DNA from: Choristoneura fumiferana
Lineage: Eukaryota; Arthropoda; Insecta; Lepidoptera; Tortricidae
DNA: 64,000 nt
Direction of reading: 5' to 3'
NCBI RefSeq assembly: GCF_025370935.1
Contig: NC_133499.1
Span: 5,710,864 to 5,774,863 of the forward strand
In this document: positions 53,901-61,484 of the stretch, one piece after another
How positions within the stretch are numbered: position 1 is the stretch's first letter
Layout: each line of letters starts with the position of its first letter
The notes under the pieces: generated by a model
Seen by the model: only the letters and a program-made list of their open reading frames with translations
Database searches by the model: none
Told to the model about the DNA's origin: nothing
Made by a program: the position numbers and the translations under genes

Positions 53901-54939
53901 AACAGTGATCACAAAATTATATATTGCTCTCGTGTCTGACATTTTTGTTTAACACACTTTGACACACACAATGGCGATACTATAAGATAAGAGTTATTAG
54001 TTGACTATGGAACGGAACCCTAAAAACGATTGTGATTCTAAGTGTGTTACACAATGAGGCCTCTGACCTTCAATTCTGATTTCAACTCCATAAATAAATT
54101 AAATAAATCAAAAAACCCGACTGCTAAAACTAAAAGGAAGAAAATAAGTCTAGTGGTCTAGAACTCTGTCAAGAAGCTCATTTAAGGTTCAACAGTTGGG
54201 ACCCATTCAAATCGTAACCAGCTCAAAAATTCTTGGTAATGGGTCCCGACTGTTGAACCTTAAATGAGCTTCTTGACAGAGTTCTAGACCACTAGGTTTA
54301 TTTTCTTCCTTTTAGTTTTAGCAGTCGGGTTTTTGATATATTTAATTTAATGTTTTATTTTACACTTTTTTGATATTTATGTAACAAAGGTAGATTAAAA
54401 GTATTATAACTCATATATGTTTATAATGGGGTAATTATTAGTTTTCATTTGATACCCATATTGTTATAATCCAAAATATTTTTTTCATTCCTCCGCCATA
54501 TTTTTTTTTCGAAGACGCTATATTGAAATATTATACACCCTATGTCACTCCGACAGTTATGACAAATCCAATGATACCTCATATGTTACAATCCGTCCAG
54601 CCGTTTAGGCTGCAGCGAGGACCAAAGAAAAGGACATACTTACCCACATACATGCATACATACATACGCTCGAAAAACATAACCCTCCTTCGGGTAGTCG
54701 GGTAAAAACAGCATCTACTTTTTCCAGGCATCCTCTCTGGCGGCGTGGATGCCTGCAAAGGTGACTCCGGGGGCCCCTTAGCCTGCATGAAGGCAGGGCG
54801 CTGGCAGCTCCACGGCCTGGTATCGTGGGGGGCGGGTTGCGGTCGCCGGGCCAGACCAGGCGTGTATACCAGGGTAGCAGCGTATGTGGACTGGTTGGCC
54901 AAAGCGGCTGGCGCGATGGGGCAAAGCATTGGACATTAA
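41645..54939 (+). CDS. Secreted trypsin-like serine protease, complete (six exons, 334 aa)
   Basis: Joined exons: 41645-41923, 50864-50971, 51312-51432, 51963-52118, 53208-53336, 54728-54939 (1005 nt). Residues 1-18 form a signal peptide (MKMYSIFILIFAINLTNG). The pro-region runs to Lys78, and cleavage before IVGG (79-82) would activate it. Catalytic triad: His125 in LSAAHC, Asp176 in NDIAL, Ser278 in GDSGGP. Asp272 six residues before the Ser, with Gly at 299 and 309, gives a trypsin-like pocket (cleavage after Arg/Lys). Cysteine pairs expected: 64-199 (pro-chain to catalytic chain), 110-126, 212-284, 244-263, 274-302. No clip domain is seen in the short pro-region. The chosen ATG is the first in frame; a second lies two codons later. 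Extracellular role (digestion, haemolymph cascade or other) is not decidable from sequence. Confidence 0.95.
41924..42520 (+). repeat. Protease intron 1, first part: interspersed repeat of the GGGAATTTCC/GTCTCA type
   Basis: 42040-42370 (GAAATTCTGGGATTTCGTAA, GCATAATGTTGCATG) resembles 45880-46160 and 49440-49820, a common repeat with ATGTC-AAATTTCATSACTC text. The rest is AT-rich and unassigned. Confidence 0.45.
42521..43220 (+). repeat. CATAATCTGTG-type repeat split by hairpin MITE copy 2 (42677-42900)
   Basis: The outer repeat starts with GCGAACCATGTGCGAGTCGG and ends GGCTACGGAACCCTAAAA. The MITE at 42677-42900 (ATACCGTAAACTGCTTCAAC ends, inverted) sits inside it and closely matches 35683-35907. 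Confidence 0.7.
43283..43470 (+). repeat. Repeat family E, internally deleted copy
   Basis: CCCCCGACGCAAAAAGAGGG at the start, then a shortened end with AAGTCGGGGGATTTCAAGC. Confidence 0.65.
43471..44014. repeat. Intron sequence with two repeat pieces
   Basis: 43525-43615 matches 45690-45865 (AATCGATCTA, TAGCTTGGTCTTG). 43685-43752 is the antisense end of SINE family C (GTCCCACTGCTGGACAGGCC). The remainder is unassigned. Confidence 0.45.
44015..44272. mobile_element. Hairpin element with about 105-bp arms
   Basis: The left arm (AAATTATGACAAAAAATAGA ... CAGCAGGAGTGA) and the inverted right arm (TCACTCCTGCTGG ... TTTTTTGTCATAATTT) flank a spacer of about 50 bp. No target duplication is identified. 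Confidence 0.75.
44273..45126. other. Intron sequence, nothing recognised
   Basis: An open frame at 44059-44644 crosses the hairpin and has no domain. No gene. Confidence 0.3.
45127..45450 (+). repeat. Repeat family E copy interrupted by an antisense LINE tail
   Basis: CCCCCGACGCAAAAAGAGAG at the start. Near 45345-45415 TTTGTAGGTAACTCTTTATTGTACA, the complement of a LINE 3' tail, interrupts it, and the end GTGACAAAGTCGGAGG resumes after. Confidence 0.6.
45451..46165 (+). repeat. Intron sequence with two interspersed repeats
   Basis: 45690-45865: CTCGGAAACGGCTTC to AAAGCTCGGTCGCCCAGGTA. 45880-46160: AATTGAAATTCCCG, CAAATTTCATCACTCTATAC, AAATCCGTCCAGCCATTTTA. Both recur in the window. Confidence 0.5.
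46171..46455 (+). repeat. SINE family C, near full length
   Basis: The tRNA-like head TGGTGGCCTAGTGGTTTGAA and TTCAAACCCCGGCTCGCACC (B-box) is followed by the body to CCCAGCAGTGGGACGAATAT and GGGATGATGA. Antisense ends of the same family lie at 47366-47495 and 43685-43752. The short open frames here are not genes. Confidence 0.8.
46456..47112. other. Intron sequence, mostly unassigned
   Basis: A fragment at about 46990-47100 resembles the GGGAATTCC-rich repeat. No gene. Confidence 0.3.
47113..47355 (+). repeat. SINE family A, full copy, with (TTTA)n tail
   Basis: CCGAATGGCCAAGTGGCTAG, GAGGTCCCGGGTTCGATTTC, then the body to GGTGTCAAGGGTCCCATTGT and (ATTT)n. Confidence 0.8.
47366..47495 (-). 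repeat. SINE family C, 3' part, minus strand
   Basis: CATCCCAGCCTATATACGTC to GGGAACTTCACACACACC, the inverse of the family C end. Confidence 0.7.
47496..48181. other. Intron sequence, mostly unassigned
   Basis: A family E antisense end lies at about 47855-47895 (ACCCCTCTTTTTGCGTCGGG). No gene. Confidence 0.3.
48182..48482. repeat. tRNA-like SINE family B: inverted head (48182-48262) plus direct head and tail (48270-48482)
   Basis: The two heads meet at GGTCCTCGGCTGGAC / CTGTCCAGTGGTGGTG. The direct head carries CCTGGGTTCGATTCCCAGCA. The tail has TGAAATAAAAAATACAAAAA, as at 16560. Confidence 0.75.
48485..48670 (+). repeat. Interspersed repeat (ACCGTATTTCATATAAATCG type)
   Basis: TACTAGCTGTTGCCGCG at the start, CAAACTATCTGTTTACCGTA, AAATCGGTTCAGTGGC. 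Related to 21780-22000. Confidence 0.5.
48671..49439 (-). repeat. Unassigned sequence containing a second hammerhead-like Penelope-type motif
   Basis: CAACCTCCACACTGTAAGAACA at about 48740 also occurs at about 1268. 49211-49258 on the minus strand reads CTGAGGATGACCAC ... CGAAACGCGTC. Together they suggest a Penelope-like terminal fragment some 520 bp long (48740-49265). Confidence 0.4.
49440..49820 (+). repeat. Interspersed repeat, fuller copy, ending TTATAATATTAGTAGGA
   Basis: TTTACCCGCAGCTTCGCACA at the start, ATACCGAATTTCATCCAAAT, CAGCCGTTTCAGCG, (ACTC)n, then TTCGCATTTATAATATTAGT. A very common text in lepidopteran introns, often Helitron-related. Confidence 0.55.
49821..50144. other. 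Intron sequence with a SINE end fragment
   Basis: CATCATCATCTCAGCCGTAG and GGTCCACTGTTGGACATAGG at 50029-50095 look like the antisense end of a SINE related to family C. No gene. Confidence 0.4.
50145..50355 (-). repeat. Repeat family E copy, minus strand
   Basis: AAAACCCCCGACTTTGTCAC to ACACCCTCTTTTTGTGCCAG. Confidence 0.7.
50356..50590 (+). repeat. Family F start fragment and a LINE 3' end with (TATTG)n tail
   Basis: GCCAAGAGTGTGTCGGACAC at 50359, then at 50495-50585 GTGTGCAATAAAGAGTTATTG with TATTG repeats. Confidence 0.55.
50591..50863. other. End of protease intron 1
   Basis: No repeat recognised; ends in the polypyrimidine-rich TGTGTTTGTTTTATTCCAG acceptor. Confidence 0.4.
50864..50971 (+). 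CDS. Protease exon 2: catalytic His
   Basis: Acceptor TTTTATTCCAG, donor AAG|GTAAGA. It encodes VEIQMLDQDKLTFEHQCGGA and VVAERLVLSAAHCFDK. The donor lies at the very edge of a purine-rich simple repeat. Confidence 0.93.
50972..51130 (+). repeat. Purine-rich microsatellite starting at a splice donor
   Basis: GTAAGAAAGGAAGGAAGG onward: (GGAA)n, (GGGA)n, GACAGACAGACA and a GA run, nearly all purine for about 160 bp. The first six bases are also the donor of protease exon 2. Serine-rich open frames on the other strand are a by-product. Confidence 0.9.
51312..51432 (+). CDS. Protease exon 3
   Basis: Acceptor CCCTTTCAG, donor GTAAGT. It encodes QPLQIEHIRLVMGEHRLNFP and DKHEHRFLAEKVVSHPNFRK; 'VxxHPxF' is the usual trypsin strand before the Asp loop. 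Confidence 0.92.
51590..51668 (+). repeat. Helitron-like 3' end fragment (GCGGGCAACAGCTAG)
   Basis: GATGAAGTCGCGGGCAACAG then CTAG at 51665-51668. Short truncated copy. Confidence 0.4.
51669..51962. other. End of protease intron 3
   Basis: TATATCCACCCTCGCC and GGCTCGGGTGGCTATAT (about 51869-51899) form an inverted pair. Otherwise unassigned. Confidence 0.35.
51963..52118 (+). CDS. Protease exon 4: catalytic Asp
   Basis: Acceptor TTTTTTTTCAG, donor GTAAGG. It encodes NGPHSNDIALILVARSGTGV and then HVRPICLPDPGADSEGRWCA, VSGWGFQT. NDIAL, RPICLP and SGWG are family hallmarks. Confidence 0.93.
52170..52351 (+). repeat. Repeat of the CCGACTGCCCGAAGG type
   Basis: ACCCGACTGCCCGAAGGTGG at its start. 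An inverted relative at 54360-54710 ends CTTCGGGTAGTCGGGT. The stretch between these ends includes two hairpin MITEs. Confidence 0.5.
52352..52497. mobile_element. Hairpin MITE (GGGGCTGTTTCACCATCCAT)
   Basis: About 145 bp. The ends GGGGCTGTTTCACCAT and ATGGTGAAACAGCCCC are inverted, and the arms continue through GTTAAC and the GATGCCGTCTC / GAGACGGCATC core. Confidence 0.85.
52541..52811. mobile_element. Hairpin MITE (AAAAACCCGACTGCC), copy 1
   Basis: The arms AAACCCGACTGCCTTAAGAA and the inverted TTAAGGCAGCCGGGTTTTTG run on through TGGTCTAGAACT and TGGGACCC. About 270 bp folding into one long hairpin. Copy 2 lies 1.5 kb downstream. Confidence 0.85.
52812..53207. other. Protease intron 4, remaining part
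   Basis: AT-rich; ATCAATTAGCAATGTCT / TTAGCAATGTCTCGAGA is a short direct repeat (about 52988 and 53060). No gene. Confidence 0.35.
53208..53336 (+). CDS. Protease exon 5
   Basis: Acceptor ATCGGCAG, donor GTAAGT. It encodes ESTESFAPVLRAAAVPVLDL, ATCRKDQILGGRQQAILDSM and ICA; the C...MICAG pair matches the Cys168-Cys182 bridge of trypsins. Confidence 0.92.
53393..53655 (-). repeat. Repeat family D copy, minus strand
   Basis: CAGGTGGTAGGACCTTGTGC to CCACTTTCTCGTTTGCTAAC, full-length inverse of 2290-2568, in protease intron 5. Confidence 0.7.
53656..54099. other. Protease intron 5, unassigned part
   Basis: No gene and no recognised repeat apart from GGAACGGAACCCTAAAAACG near 54010, a family F-like end. 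Confidence 0.3.
54100..54352. mobile_element. Hairpin MITE (AAAAACCCGACTGC), copy 2
   Basis: AAAACCCGACTGCTAAAACT against the inverted AGTTTTAGCAGTCGGGTTTT; arms over 100 bp, near-perfect. Same family as 52541-52811. Confidence 0.85.
54353..54727 (-). repeat. CCGACTGCCCGAAGG-type repeat, inverted, abutting the last protease exon
   Basis: CAATGATACCTCATATGTTA, CAATCCGTCCAGCCGTTTAG and the end CTCCTTCGGGTAGTCGGGTA. It stops about 20 bp before the exon 6 acceptor. Confidence 0.5.
54728..54939 (+). CDS. Protease exon 6: catalytic Ser and C-terminus
   Basis: Acceptor TTTTTCCAG. It encodes GILSGGVDACKGDSGGPLAC, then SWGAGCGRRARPGVYTRVAA and ends in AMGQSIGH TAA (54937-54939). It contains the Ser278 nucleophile and the Asp272 specificity residue. 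Confidence 0.95.
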
Positions 54940-55660
54940 CCTCTTTGGGAGCCCTGGTTTCCTGGTAGTTTAGTCTTCCAAGCGACCTTGCTACTCGACT
55001 GAAGAAGAGAATGGAAGAACCTTCTGATCATTATTGGTTACCTGGTAGCTTAATTTTAGATACGTTCGAGCGTTTTTTAGGGTTCCGTACCCAAAGGGTA
55101 AAAACGGAAACCCTATTACTAAGACTTCGCTATCTGTCCGTCTGTCTGTCACCAGACTGTATGTCATGAACCGTGATAGTCACACAGTTGAAATTTTCAC
55201 AGATTATATATAACTGTAGCCGCTATAACAACACATACTAAAAAAGCTGGTTTCAAATAAAAAAAAACTGCATTCAAATCGATCCACCCGTTTAAGAGCT
55301 ACGGTGCCACAGACAGACACACACACAGATACACAGACACACATAGCGGTCAATTTTATAACACCCTTCTTTTTGCGTTGGGGGTTAAAAATAGAAGCTA
55401 TATTTAATTACCGATTTCTCGGTAATTGCATAAGACAAAAAAGTTGGAAAACCCCCGACTTTGTTGCTTCAAAGTTCAGTATCTCAAAAACGGCTGAGCC
55501 GATTATGATGAAACATGTCTAAGAACCATCGCTAGAAAATCTGCTTTCAAATAAAAACATACCGCTTTCAAATCGGTCCACCCGTTTAAGAGCTACGGTG
55601 CCACAGACAGACAAACAGACGCAGCTTATAGATCTGTTCATCGGTGTTGACCGAGAATAA
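54940..55660 (-). repeat. Downstream of protease: three repeat copies
   Basis: 55077-55240: inverse of the CATAATCTGTG-type repeat (GGGTTCCGTACCC start). 55245-55395 and 55440-55615: family E in minus orientation. No AATAAA polyadenylation signal within 140 bp of the stop codon was noticed; GGTAGCTTAATTTT-type sequence follows. Confidence 0.6.
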
Positions 55661-55661
55661 A

Positions 55662-55735
55662 AAACCGGCCAAGAGCGTGTCGGACACGCCCGAAATAGGG
55701 TTCCGTAGCCATTACGATAAAATTGTCTTCCATTC
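55662..55735 (-). repeat. Family F end fragment
   Basis: CCGGCCAAGAGCGTGTCGGA, CACGCCCGAAATAGGGTTCC, GTAGCCATTACG. Confidence 0.65.
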
Positions 55736-56305
55736 GGTCTTCCCAAAATTTACTTCTCACTGTTCCAATTTCTTCCTCTAAGTTCTATCATAACTCCTTC
55801 ACTTGCACTTCAACCCTTTTATGGAACTCTCTTCCCCTAGATGTGAGGAATGCTAAATCTCTTCCTATTTTCAAAAATCTCGTCAAGGCTCACTTCTTGA
55901 CACTGCCTTCTTAGCTCTGTCCTCAGTCTTTCTGTGTTTATCTATTTTATTTCCTAATTTCTTATCCTTTTTCTCCCATTGCGGCCTTATTGTTAATTTA
56001 TATTGCTGTATTATGTTAGTGGTTTATGTATTGTATAGTATTGCATGTATGTATTTTCATTTGTATTTATTTTAATGTTATTGATATTTTGTTTGTTTTT
56101 ATTTTCTGTTTCTGTTTCCGCCACCTATTTTTGTAACATATTTATATAATTTCTTGTTCCCAAATGGTTGTCTGGAAGAGATCGCTTTTAAGCGATAAGA
56201 CCGCCTATTGTCTACCGTGAATCTAAGTGTTTATATTATAAGTATTTTTACTGCTTTATGGTGTGCAATAAAGAATATTTGTATTGTATTGTATTGTATT
56301 GAGTA
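55736..56305 (+). mobile_element. CR1/L2-like LINE 3' end, with (TATTG)n tail
   Basis: The open frame at its start reads NSFTCTSTLLWNSLPLDVRN and KSLPIFKNLVKAHFLTLPS then a stop, the usual C-terminus of CR1/L2-type ORF2 ('LWNSLP..IR.....FK..LK..L'). The 3' UTR has GAGATCGCTTTTAAGCGATA and ends AATAAAGAATATTTG with TATTG repeats. 5'-truncated insertion. Confidence 0.78.
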
Positions 56306-56317
56306 AGATTTTTCTAA

Positions 56318-56610
56318 GGATCCCCCCCTCCCTTTATCATGTAAACTGTTTGTCCAAAAATATGCAAAAAATATGGAAAGATAACGCTTACTAAATACTT
56401 TCAACGGAAATTGGTTTCAACATGATGGGATATACCGTTTTTGAGTTATTGCCGAAAAACTGCGCTTCTCAACAAAAGGACGTAAGTGCCGTGAAGATAC
56501 GCTCTTTTTCTGGTAATAGATTTTAAGACTGTAGTCTTATGTTTTAATTGTGATATAACGCACATAATATTACTTGATTTTTGGCCGACACGCTCTTGGA
56601 CGGTTTTTGT
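56318..56610 (+). repeat. Family F variant, 3' part
   Basis: GTTTGTCCAAAAATATG, GCGCTTCTCAACAAAAGGAC and GTGAAGATACGCTCTTTTTC are shared with 17990-18290. Confidence 0.6.
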
Positions 56611-56654
56611 TCATTCTCATAGGTTTTTTTCTTGACCGTCCCACTTTTTACCCC

Positions 56655-56880
56655 CTTTTTAACCCCCGACACAACAAAAAGGGGGTGTTATAAGTTTGAC
56701 CGCTATGCGTGTCTGTGTGTGTTTCTGTCTGTCTGTCTGTGGCACCGTACCTCTTAAACAGCTGGATAAATTTGAATGCTGTTTTTTTAAAATGAAAGCA
56801 GGTTTTTTAGCGATGGTTCTTAGACATGCTTTATCAAAATCGGTTCAGCCGTTTTTGAGATATTGAACTTTTAGGTATTT
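56655..56880 (+). repeat. Repeat family E copy
   Basis: AACCCCCGACACAACAAAAA to CAGCCGTTTTTGAGATATTG. Confidence 0.7.
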
Positions 56881-57285
56881 AATTTTGTATATCTGCAAAG
56901 GAGCCATGTCTAGACAAGATAGCAACTGCAGCTCGGAAAACCGTTCATGCTTTAAATGTCATTTCAAGTCATAACACGGTTTTTGTTATGAATAGGTACG
57001 TCAAAGCTAAATAACAATCATTCGAAAGGTTAAAGGTTAAAATCGTGTTAAACGTTCTTAACAATATTTCATACGTTTTCACGTTGTTTTAATTTTTTCA
57101 TCACACTTACTCGTAAACAGTGTCAACACATTAGGGGCTACCTTGATTGCAACCCCCCAAATAAAACCCTCGACCTTAATGTGCTTGTCATGAAACCCGT
57201 GGTTGGTAAATGAGTCATTGCCCGTACTAATTTTGTTGTCATGAAGCCCAAGGTCGGTAAATGAGTAAATTTCCGTACTGATGGT
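56881..57285. repeat. Intergenic with a GTAAACAGTGTC...GGTCGGTAAATGAGT repeat
   Basis: 57095-57285 resembles 30540-30680 and contains an internal near-duplicate of TCATGAARCCCRWGGT...GTAAATGAGT. Up to 57094 nothing is recognised. Confidence 0.45.
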
Positions 57286-57562
57286 GCTGCGCGCGCTGCT
57301 GCAGGCACATGCTGAGGTAGGGGGAGGGCGGCGCTGCCAAGAGCGCAGCCTAAAGTATCGCCAATATTTGGAACAATTATATTTATTCTTTTACAAATAT
57401 AAAATTTTACTCGCAAATGTGATGAAAAACATTGTATGTCGCACGGGTGGTACTAGAATTACGAACATCGACTCATTAAAGCCCTCAGTCTTCGACTTCG
57501 GGCTTCTAATAGACTCTCGTTCGTAATTCCTTATTTACCGCCCTTAAGACACAATGTACTAA
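57286..57562 (-). repeat. 270-bp dispersed repeat, inverse of 18640-18910
   Basis: GCTGCCAAGAGCGCAGCCTA, AAGTATCGCCAATATTTGGA, TACGAACATCGACTCATTAA to CCTTAAGACACAATGTACTA. Confidence 0.7.
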
Positions 57563-58337
57563 AAAATGATTTTTGCTGGCTGCGGGCACGGTAATGCCCC
57601 CGCTAAGACAATCCGCTGTAGAATTTTGCTTCGGAAACATTTCGGCACATTTCCACAGGCTTTTATTTAGTTTCACCTGTCCCGTTGTCTGTCTGTCTGT
57701 AGTCAAATCTTGCAAGTTAAATTCGACCAATTTCTAGTAGTCAGATCGTAGTGACATCCTGGTAGTCCGGCCAGGATCATCCGCAAGACGGAACTCTTCA
57801 ACGGTTAATGGCATCGCCCCGAAATTTGGTTTGCAAATGTCGTTTTGGGTGACAACGCAAGTAAACTCGACAAAAAGTACAGCCAGCAAAAAAGCTTGTA
57901 TTGAAAATGTTTTTTACCAAAAACTTATTAGGTACTTTATTAGGTCTCTAGAATGAATTAATTGATTTGTATTTCATATTCCTTAGTAATGTAAGCCTTG
58001 TTTTTCAAAACGTCCGGGTTCGATGTACCTAACATGTTTTTTTTTAAATGTATGAATGCAGTTTTTCTTGTTTCTAAACTCGACGACATGGTTCCTAAGA
58101 ACAGATCTTCATATGTCCTATAGTTTCAGACTTTCCCATACTGACCGATATTAATGTTACACCCTGTATAAAACCATGCCTCAATTTATAATTAGTTTAA
58201 AGCCAAAGAAATAATACCTTAAGATAATTACTTATAATTTATACTAAATAACGTTTGTGGCAAATACTAGTATGATAAGAATTGTTACCATTTTTAGACA
58301 AGAGAAATCGTTAAAGAGTTTTCTGATCAAAATAAAA
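57563..58337. other. Intergenic, nothing recognised
   Basis: No gene and no assigned repeat. Confidence 0.3.
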
Positions 58338-58548
58338 TATCGCTAGATGGCGTTAATATCATGTTTGAATTTATGAGCTAGTTACATACTTCTTGTCGAT
58401 GAAAGAGGGGTAGTTATTTAATGCAAATCTATTGGTAGATTTTTGTCTCGCTTACATTTCCGCTGCCTCGTCCCGCTCCATTGGACATCTTTATCCCATT
58501 GACACAAATGTCAAACAAATCTCACGGTACTAACGCCATCTAGGGATA
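58338..58548. mobile_element. Inverted-repeat element with ATATCGCTAGATGGCGTTA ends
   Basis: The left end AATATCGCTAGATGGCGTTA and the right end TAACGCCATCTAGGGATATT are inverted; about 210 bp, no coding. Confidence 0.65.
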
Positions 58549-59184
58549 TTTCACCTGCCAGAAATCATTAGATGCAGTTGTACTTAATTTTACTTACTCA
58601 ATAATATACGTTTGACAATATAACCCGTAAAAACTGTAGTAAATTATTAACCTCTTCACCGACACAAAACAAACGAAGTGAAGTGACGTGCTCTGTACGC
58701 CAGAAAAACCAGCGATAAATCCACTTGATCTTTAATTCCATTGCAGAAGGATTAATTTTGAGTTGAATTTTGGCCATGTATCATGGCTCCCACGACTGGA
58801 TGACTGCCGGTGAAGAGGTGAAAGCGAAAAATATTGTCAATCCTAGTAAGTCATATAACCGAAGTTATAATAGATTATATAACAGAGGGGTAAATACGGG
58901 TTCAAATTCTGTCCACAACTACGCTGAAAAATTTTTCGTTTCAAAAATTTCAGATTTCGCTGAGCTACCATTTTTGTTATTATAAAATAAAGATTTAATT
59001 TTCCTTAAGTTCATGATATGATAATAAGTGTAAAATAGTACCTACAGAGGTATAGTTATATTGTAATAGTAGTATGACCTAAGTTATTTATTAAAGTAAA
59101 GTTACTAATTAAAAAGTAAATATTTGTTTTAATAGTTATGTTTTAATTAACCATATTTTTGACACCACCAAAGTTTGACTATTC
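58549..59184. other. Intergenic, nothing recognised
   Basis: A 71-codon open frame at 58770-58985 shows a repetitive SYNRSYNRLYNRGVNTGSNS stretch but no domain or codon-usage support. Not called. Confidence 0.3.
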
Positions 59185-60988
59185 AATGTACGCCATCCTA
59201 GAATCCAACTGACGTCGCCTGTCACGCTGCAACAAACATTTTGCTTTATAGTCATACTTGTTAGAGACAAAAGGCTGCACTTCGTGAAGAAAGCAAGCCG
59301 CTTTGCACAGTGATAGTACAGGCTAAACTGAGTGATTTGACTCGCAGCAGCGGAAGTTTCACCCCTTAGGAACAGAGATGGCGCCACTTCTTTAAAAAAT
59401 ATTTCAAAAAATTCTACAAGCTAAAGTAATAGACCGATTTCAATGTTTAATATCTCAAATGAGAGCCTATTATATACGTTACTTATAAAAAAATACAAAA
59501 AAAATATTTACAAAAAACTTTTGTCAAAAAATGCCATCTTAAGTTTTTTTTTCTTACCTGATTTGTAGTTTTTACTTGATTGCTTAAAAAAACTGTATAC
59601 AACATGAATGGTTTAATGCATATACATATTACTGAGTACATAACAAGAATTTAAAAAAAAAACCGACACCGATACCTATCATATTTAACGAAATATGAAA
59701 GTTTAAATGTGAGCACAAATTTCTTTAAAAAATATTTCAAGAAATTCTACAAGCTAAACTAATAAACCGATTTCAATGTTTAATATCCCAAATTAAAGCT
59801 CATAACATTCTTTATTGACAAAATAATATAAAAAAAATATTTACTTAAAAATTTTGGCAAAAAAACACCATCACAAGTTTTTTTTTCTTACCTGATTGGT
59901 AGTTTTTATTTGATTGCTTATAAAAACTGTATGCAACATGAATGGTTTAATGCATATACATATTACTGAGTACATAACAAGTATTTAAAAAAAATTCGAC
60001 ACCGATACCTATCATATTTCACGAAATATGAAAGTTTAAATGTGAGCACAAATTTCGTTAAAAAAATTCAATAAATTCTACAAGCTAAACTATAAACCGA
60101 TTTAAATGTTTAATATCCCAAATTAAAGCTCATGAAATTCATTATGTAGAAAAAAATATTAAAATAATATTTACTGAAAACTTTTACCAAAAAACGCCAT
60201 CTTAAGTTTTTATTTCTTACCTAATTGGTAGTTTTTACTTGATTGCTTAAAAACATTGTATGTTGTATGCAACATGAATGGCTTAATGCATACTTACATA
60301 TATTCTGAGTAAATAACAAGTATTATAAAAAAAACCGACACCGATACCTTTCATACTTCACGAAATATTTAAGTTTAATTGTGCACGCTTTTCTTACAAA
60401 TAAATTTCAACGAAATCTTCAAGTGAAACTAGTTCTCTGATTTAAATGTTTAATATTAAATGAAAAGAAGAACGAAATTACCTAATTTATTGAAAAAAGA
60501 AGTTTTTTCCTGGTGTTACGAAAAAATATAATTACTTTAAAATTAGTAATTATTAAGACAAAAAATAAAAACTACCGTTTCCGGCATAGTTGGTTCTGAG
60601 AAGTAATATATATTGCTTAGTAGTTGGCGAATTTATTTAAAAAATAGCTTTTTATCTGATAGGTAGGACTACAGCTTATAGATATGTCACATTTGAAATA
60701 AATGACTATGAACATCAATGTTTATCAAATATTTAAATTAAAACCTATAAGTCCTCTTCGGGTTCATCGGCATAGATGTAGAACTGAAAAGGAAAAGTCG
60801 TTTTGAAGTACTTGTGTTATTCCAATACTACAAAATCACAGATCTTTTAGACACGGACTGTGTTGCTGTAATTACTGTTGAATTATTTTTGTGCCTAGTT
60901 GATTACCATTAGATCAAAAATTTTGTGCCTACCTGTGGAAATCAGTGGTCAGCATACAAAATAACCCTGCATTGAATATTATACTAAC

Positions 60989-61205
60989 TTACTTTTGATT
61001 TGTACAGCCACCTTTGCAGGATTTACACTGGGCAGTGCATGGTAAGCTGACCCGACGACACCCACAACGCATGGTATCGGAGCCAGATTTGCAGCCACAA
61101 TGGTCCAAGAGGCTTAATTGCAACCAAATCGCTGTAACTGCCGACAATTCTGGAGTCCTTCTCTTTTGCCTTAGTCCATCCATCCCCAAGAAGATGGACA
61201 TGGTA
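60989..61205 (-). pseudogene. Cysteine-rich coding segment in left palindrome arm
   Basis: The minus strand reads DHCGCKSGSDTMRCGCRRVS, LPCTAQCKSCKGGCTNQK, then TAA (or a GTAAGT donor in a shifted reading). The pattern CxC...CxC...C...C..C...C resembles CXC/tesmin-like cysteine-rich tails known at the ends of some transposon-encoded proteins. Nothing upstream in the arm looks like a transposase, so this is a 3' remnant. Confidence 0.5.
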
Positions 61206-61356
61206 TGGACATGCTCTCTATAAACATACACTGCGTGCAGCTTACCAAGCGGGCCAAATATGGAGAAACGCTCTGAAACCAGAAGTTACCGTACCATGTC
61301 CACCTTCTTGGGGATGGACTAAGGCAAAAGAGAGTTGTCAAAAGAAAGTAAGCCTC

Positions 61357-61484
61357 TTGGACCATTAAGTATTGTGGCTGCAAATCTGGCTGCGATACCA
61401 TGCGTTGGGGGTGTCGTCGGGTCAGCTTACCATGCACTGCCCAGTGTAAATCCTGCAAAGGTGGCTGTACAAATCAAAAGTAAG
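61357..61484 (+). pseudogene. Cysteine-rich coding segment in right palindrome arm
   Basis: The plus strand reads GCKSGCDTMRWGCRRVSLPC, TAQCKSCKGGCTNQK, TAA. It is the mirror of the left-arm copy with a few substitutions: here the CKSGC cysteine is present (Ser in the left arm) while RWGC replaces RCGC. Each copy thus keeps one cysteine that the other lost. A GTAAGT overlaps the stop, and TTTTCAG near 61683-61689 precedes a short open end, so a small 3' intron is possible. Confidence 0.5.

Noticed and set aside
58770..58985. 71-codon open frame with an SYNR repeat
   Set aside because: No supporting signal. The short repeat ATAACCGAAGTTATAATAG-like DNA explains the pattern.
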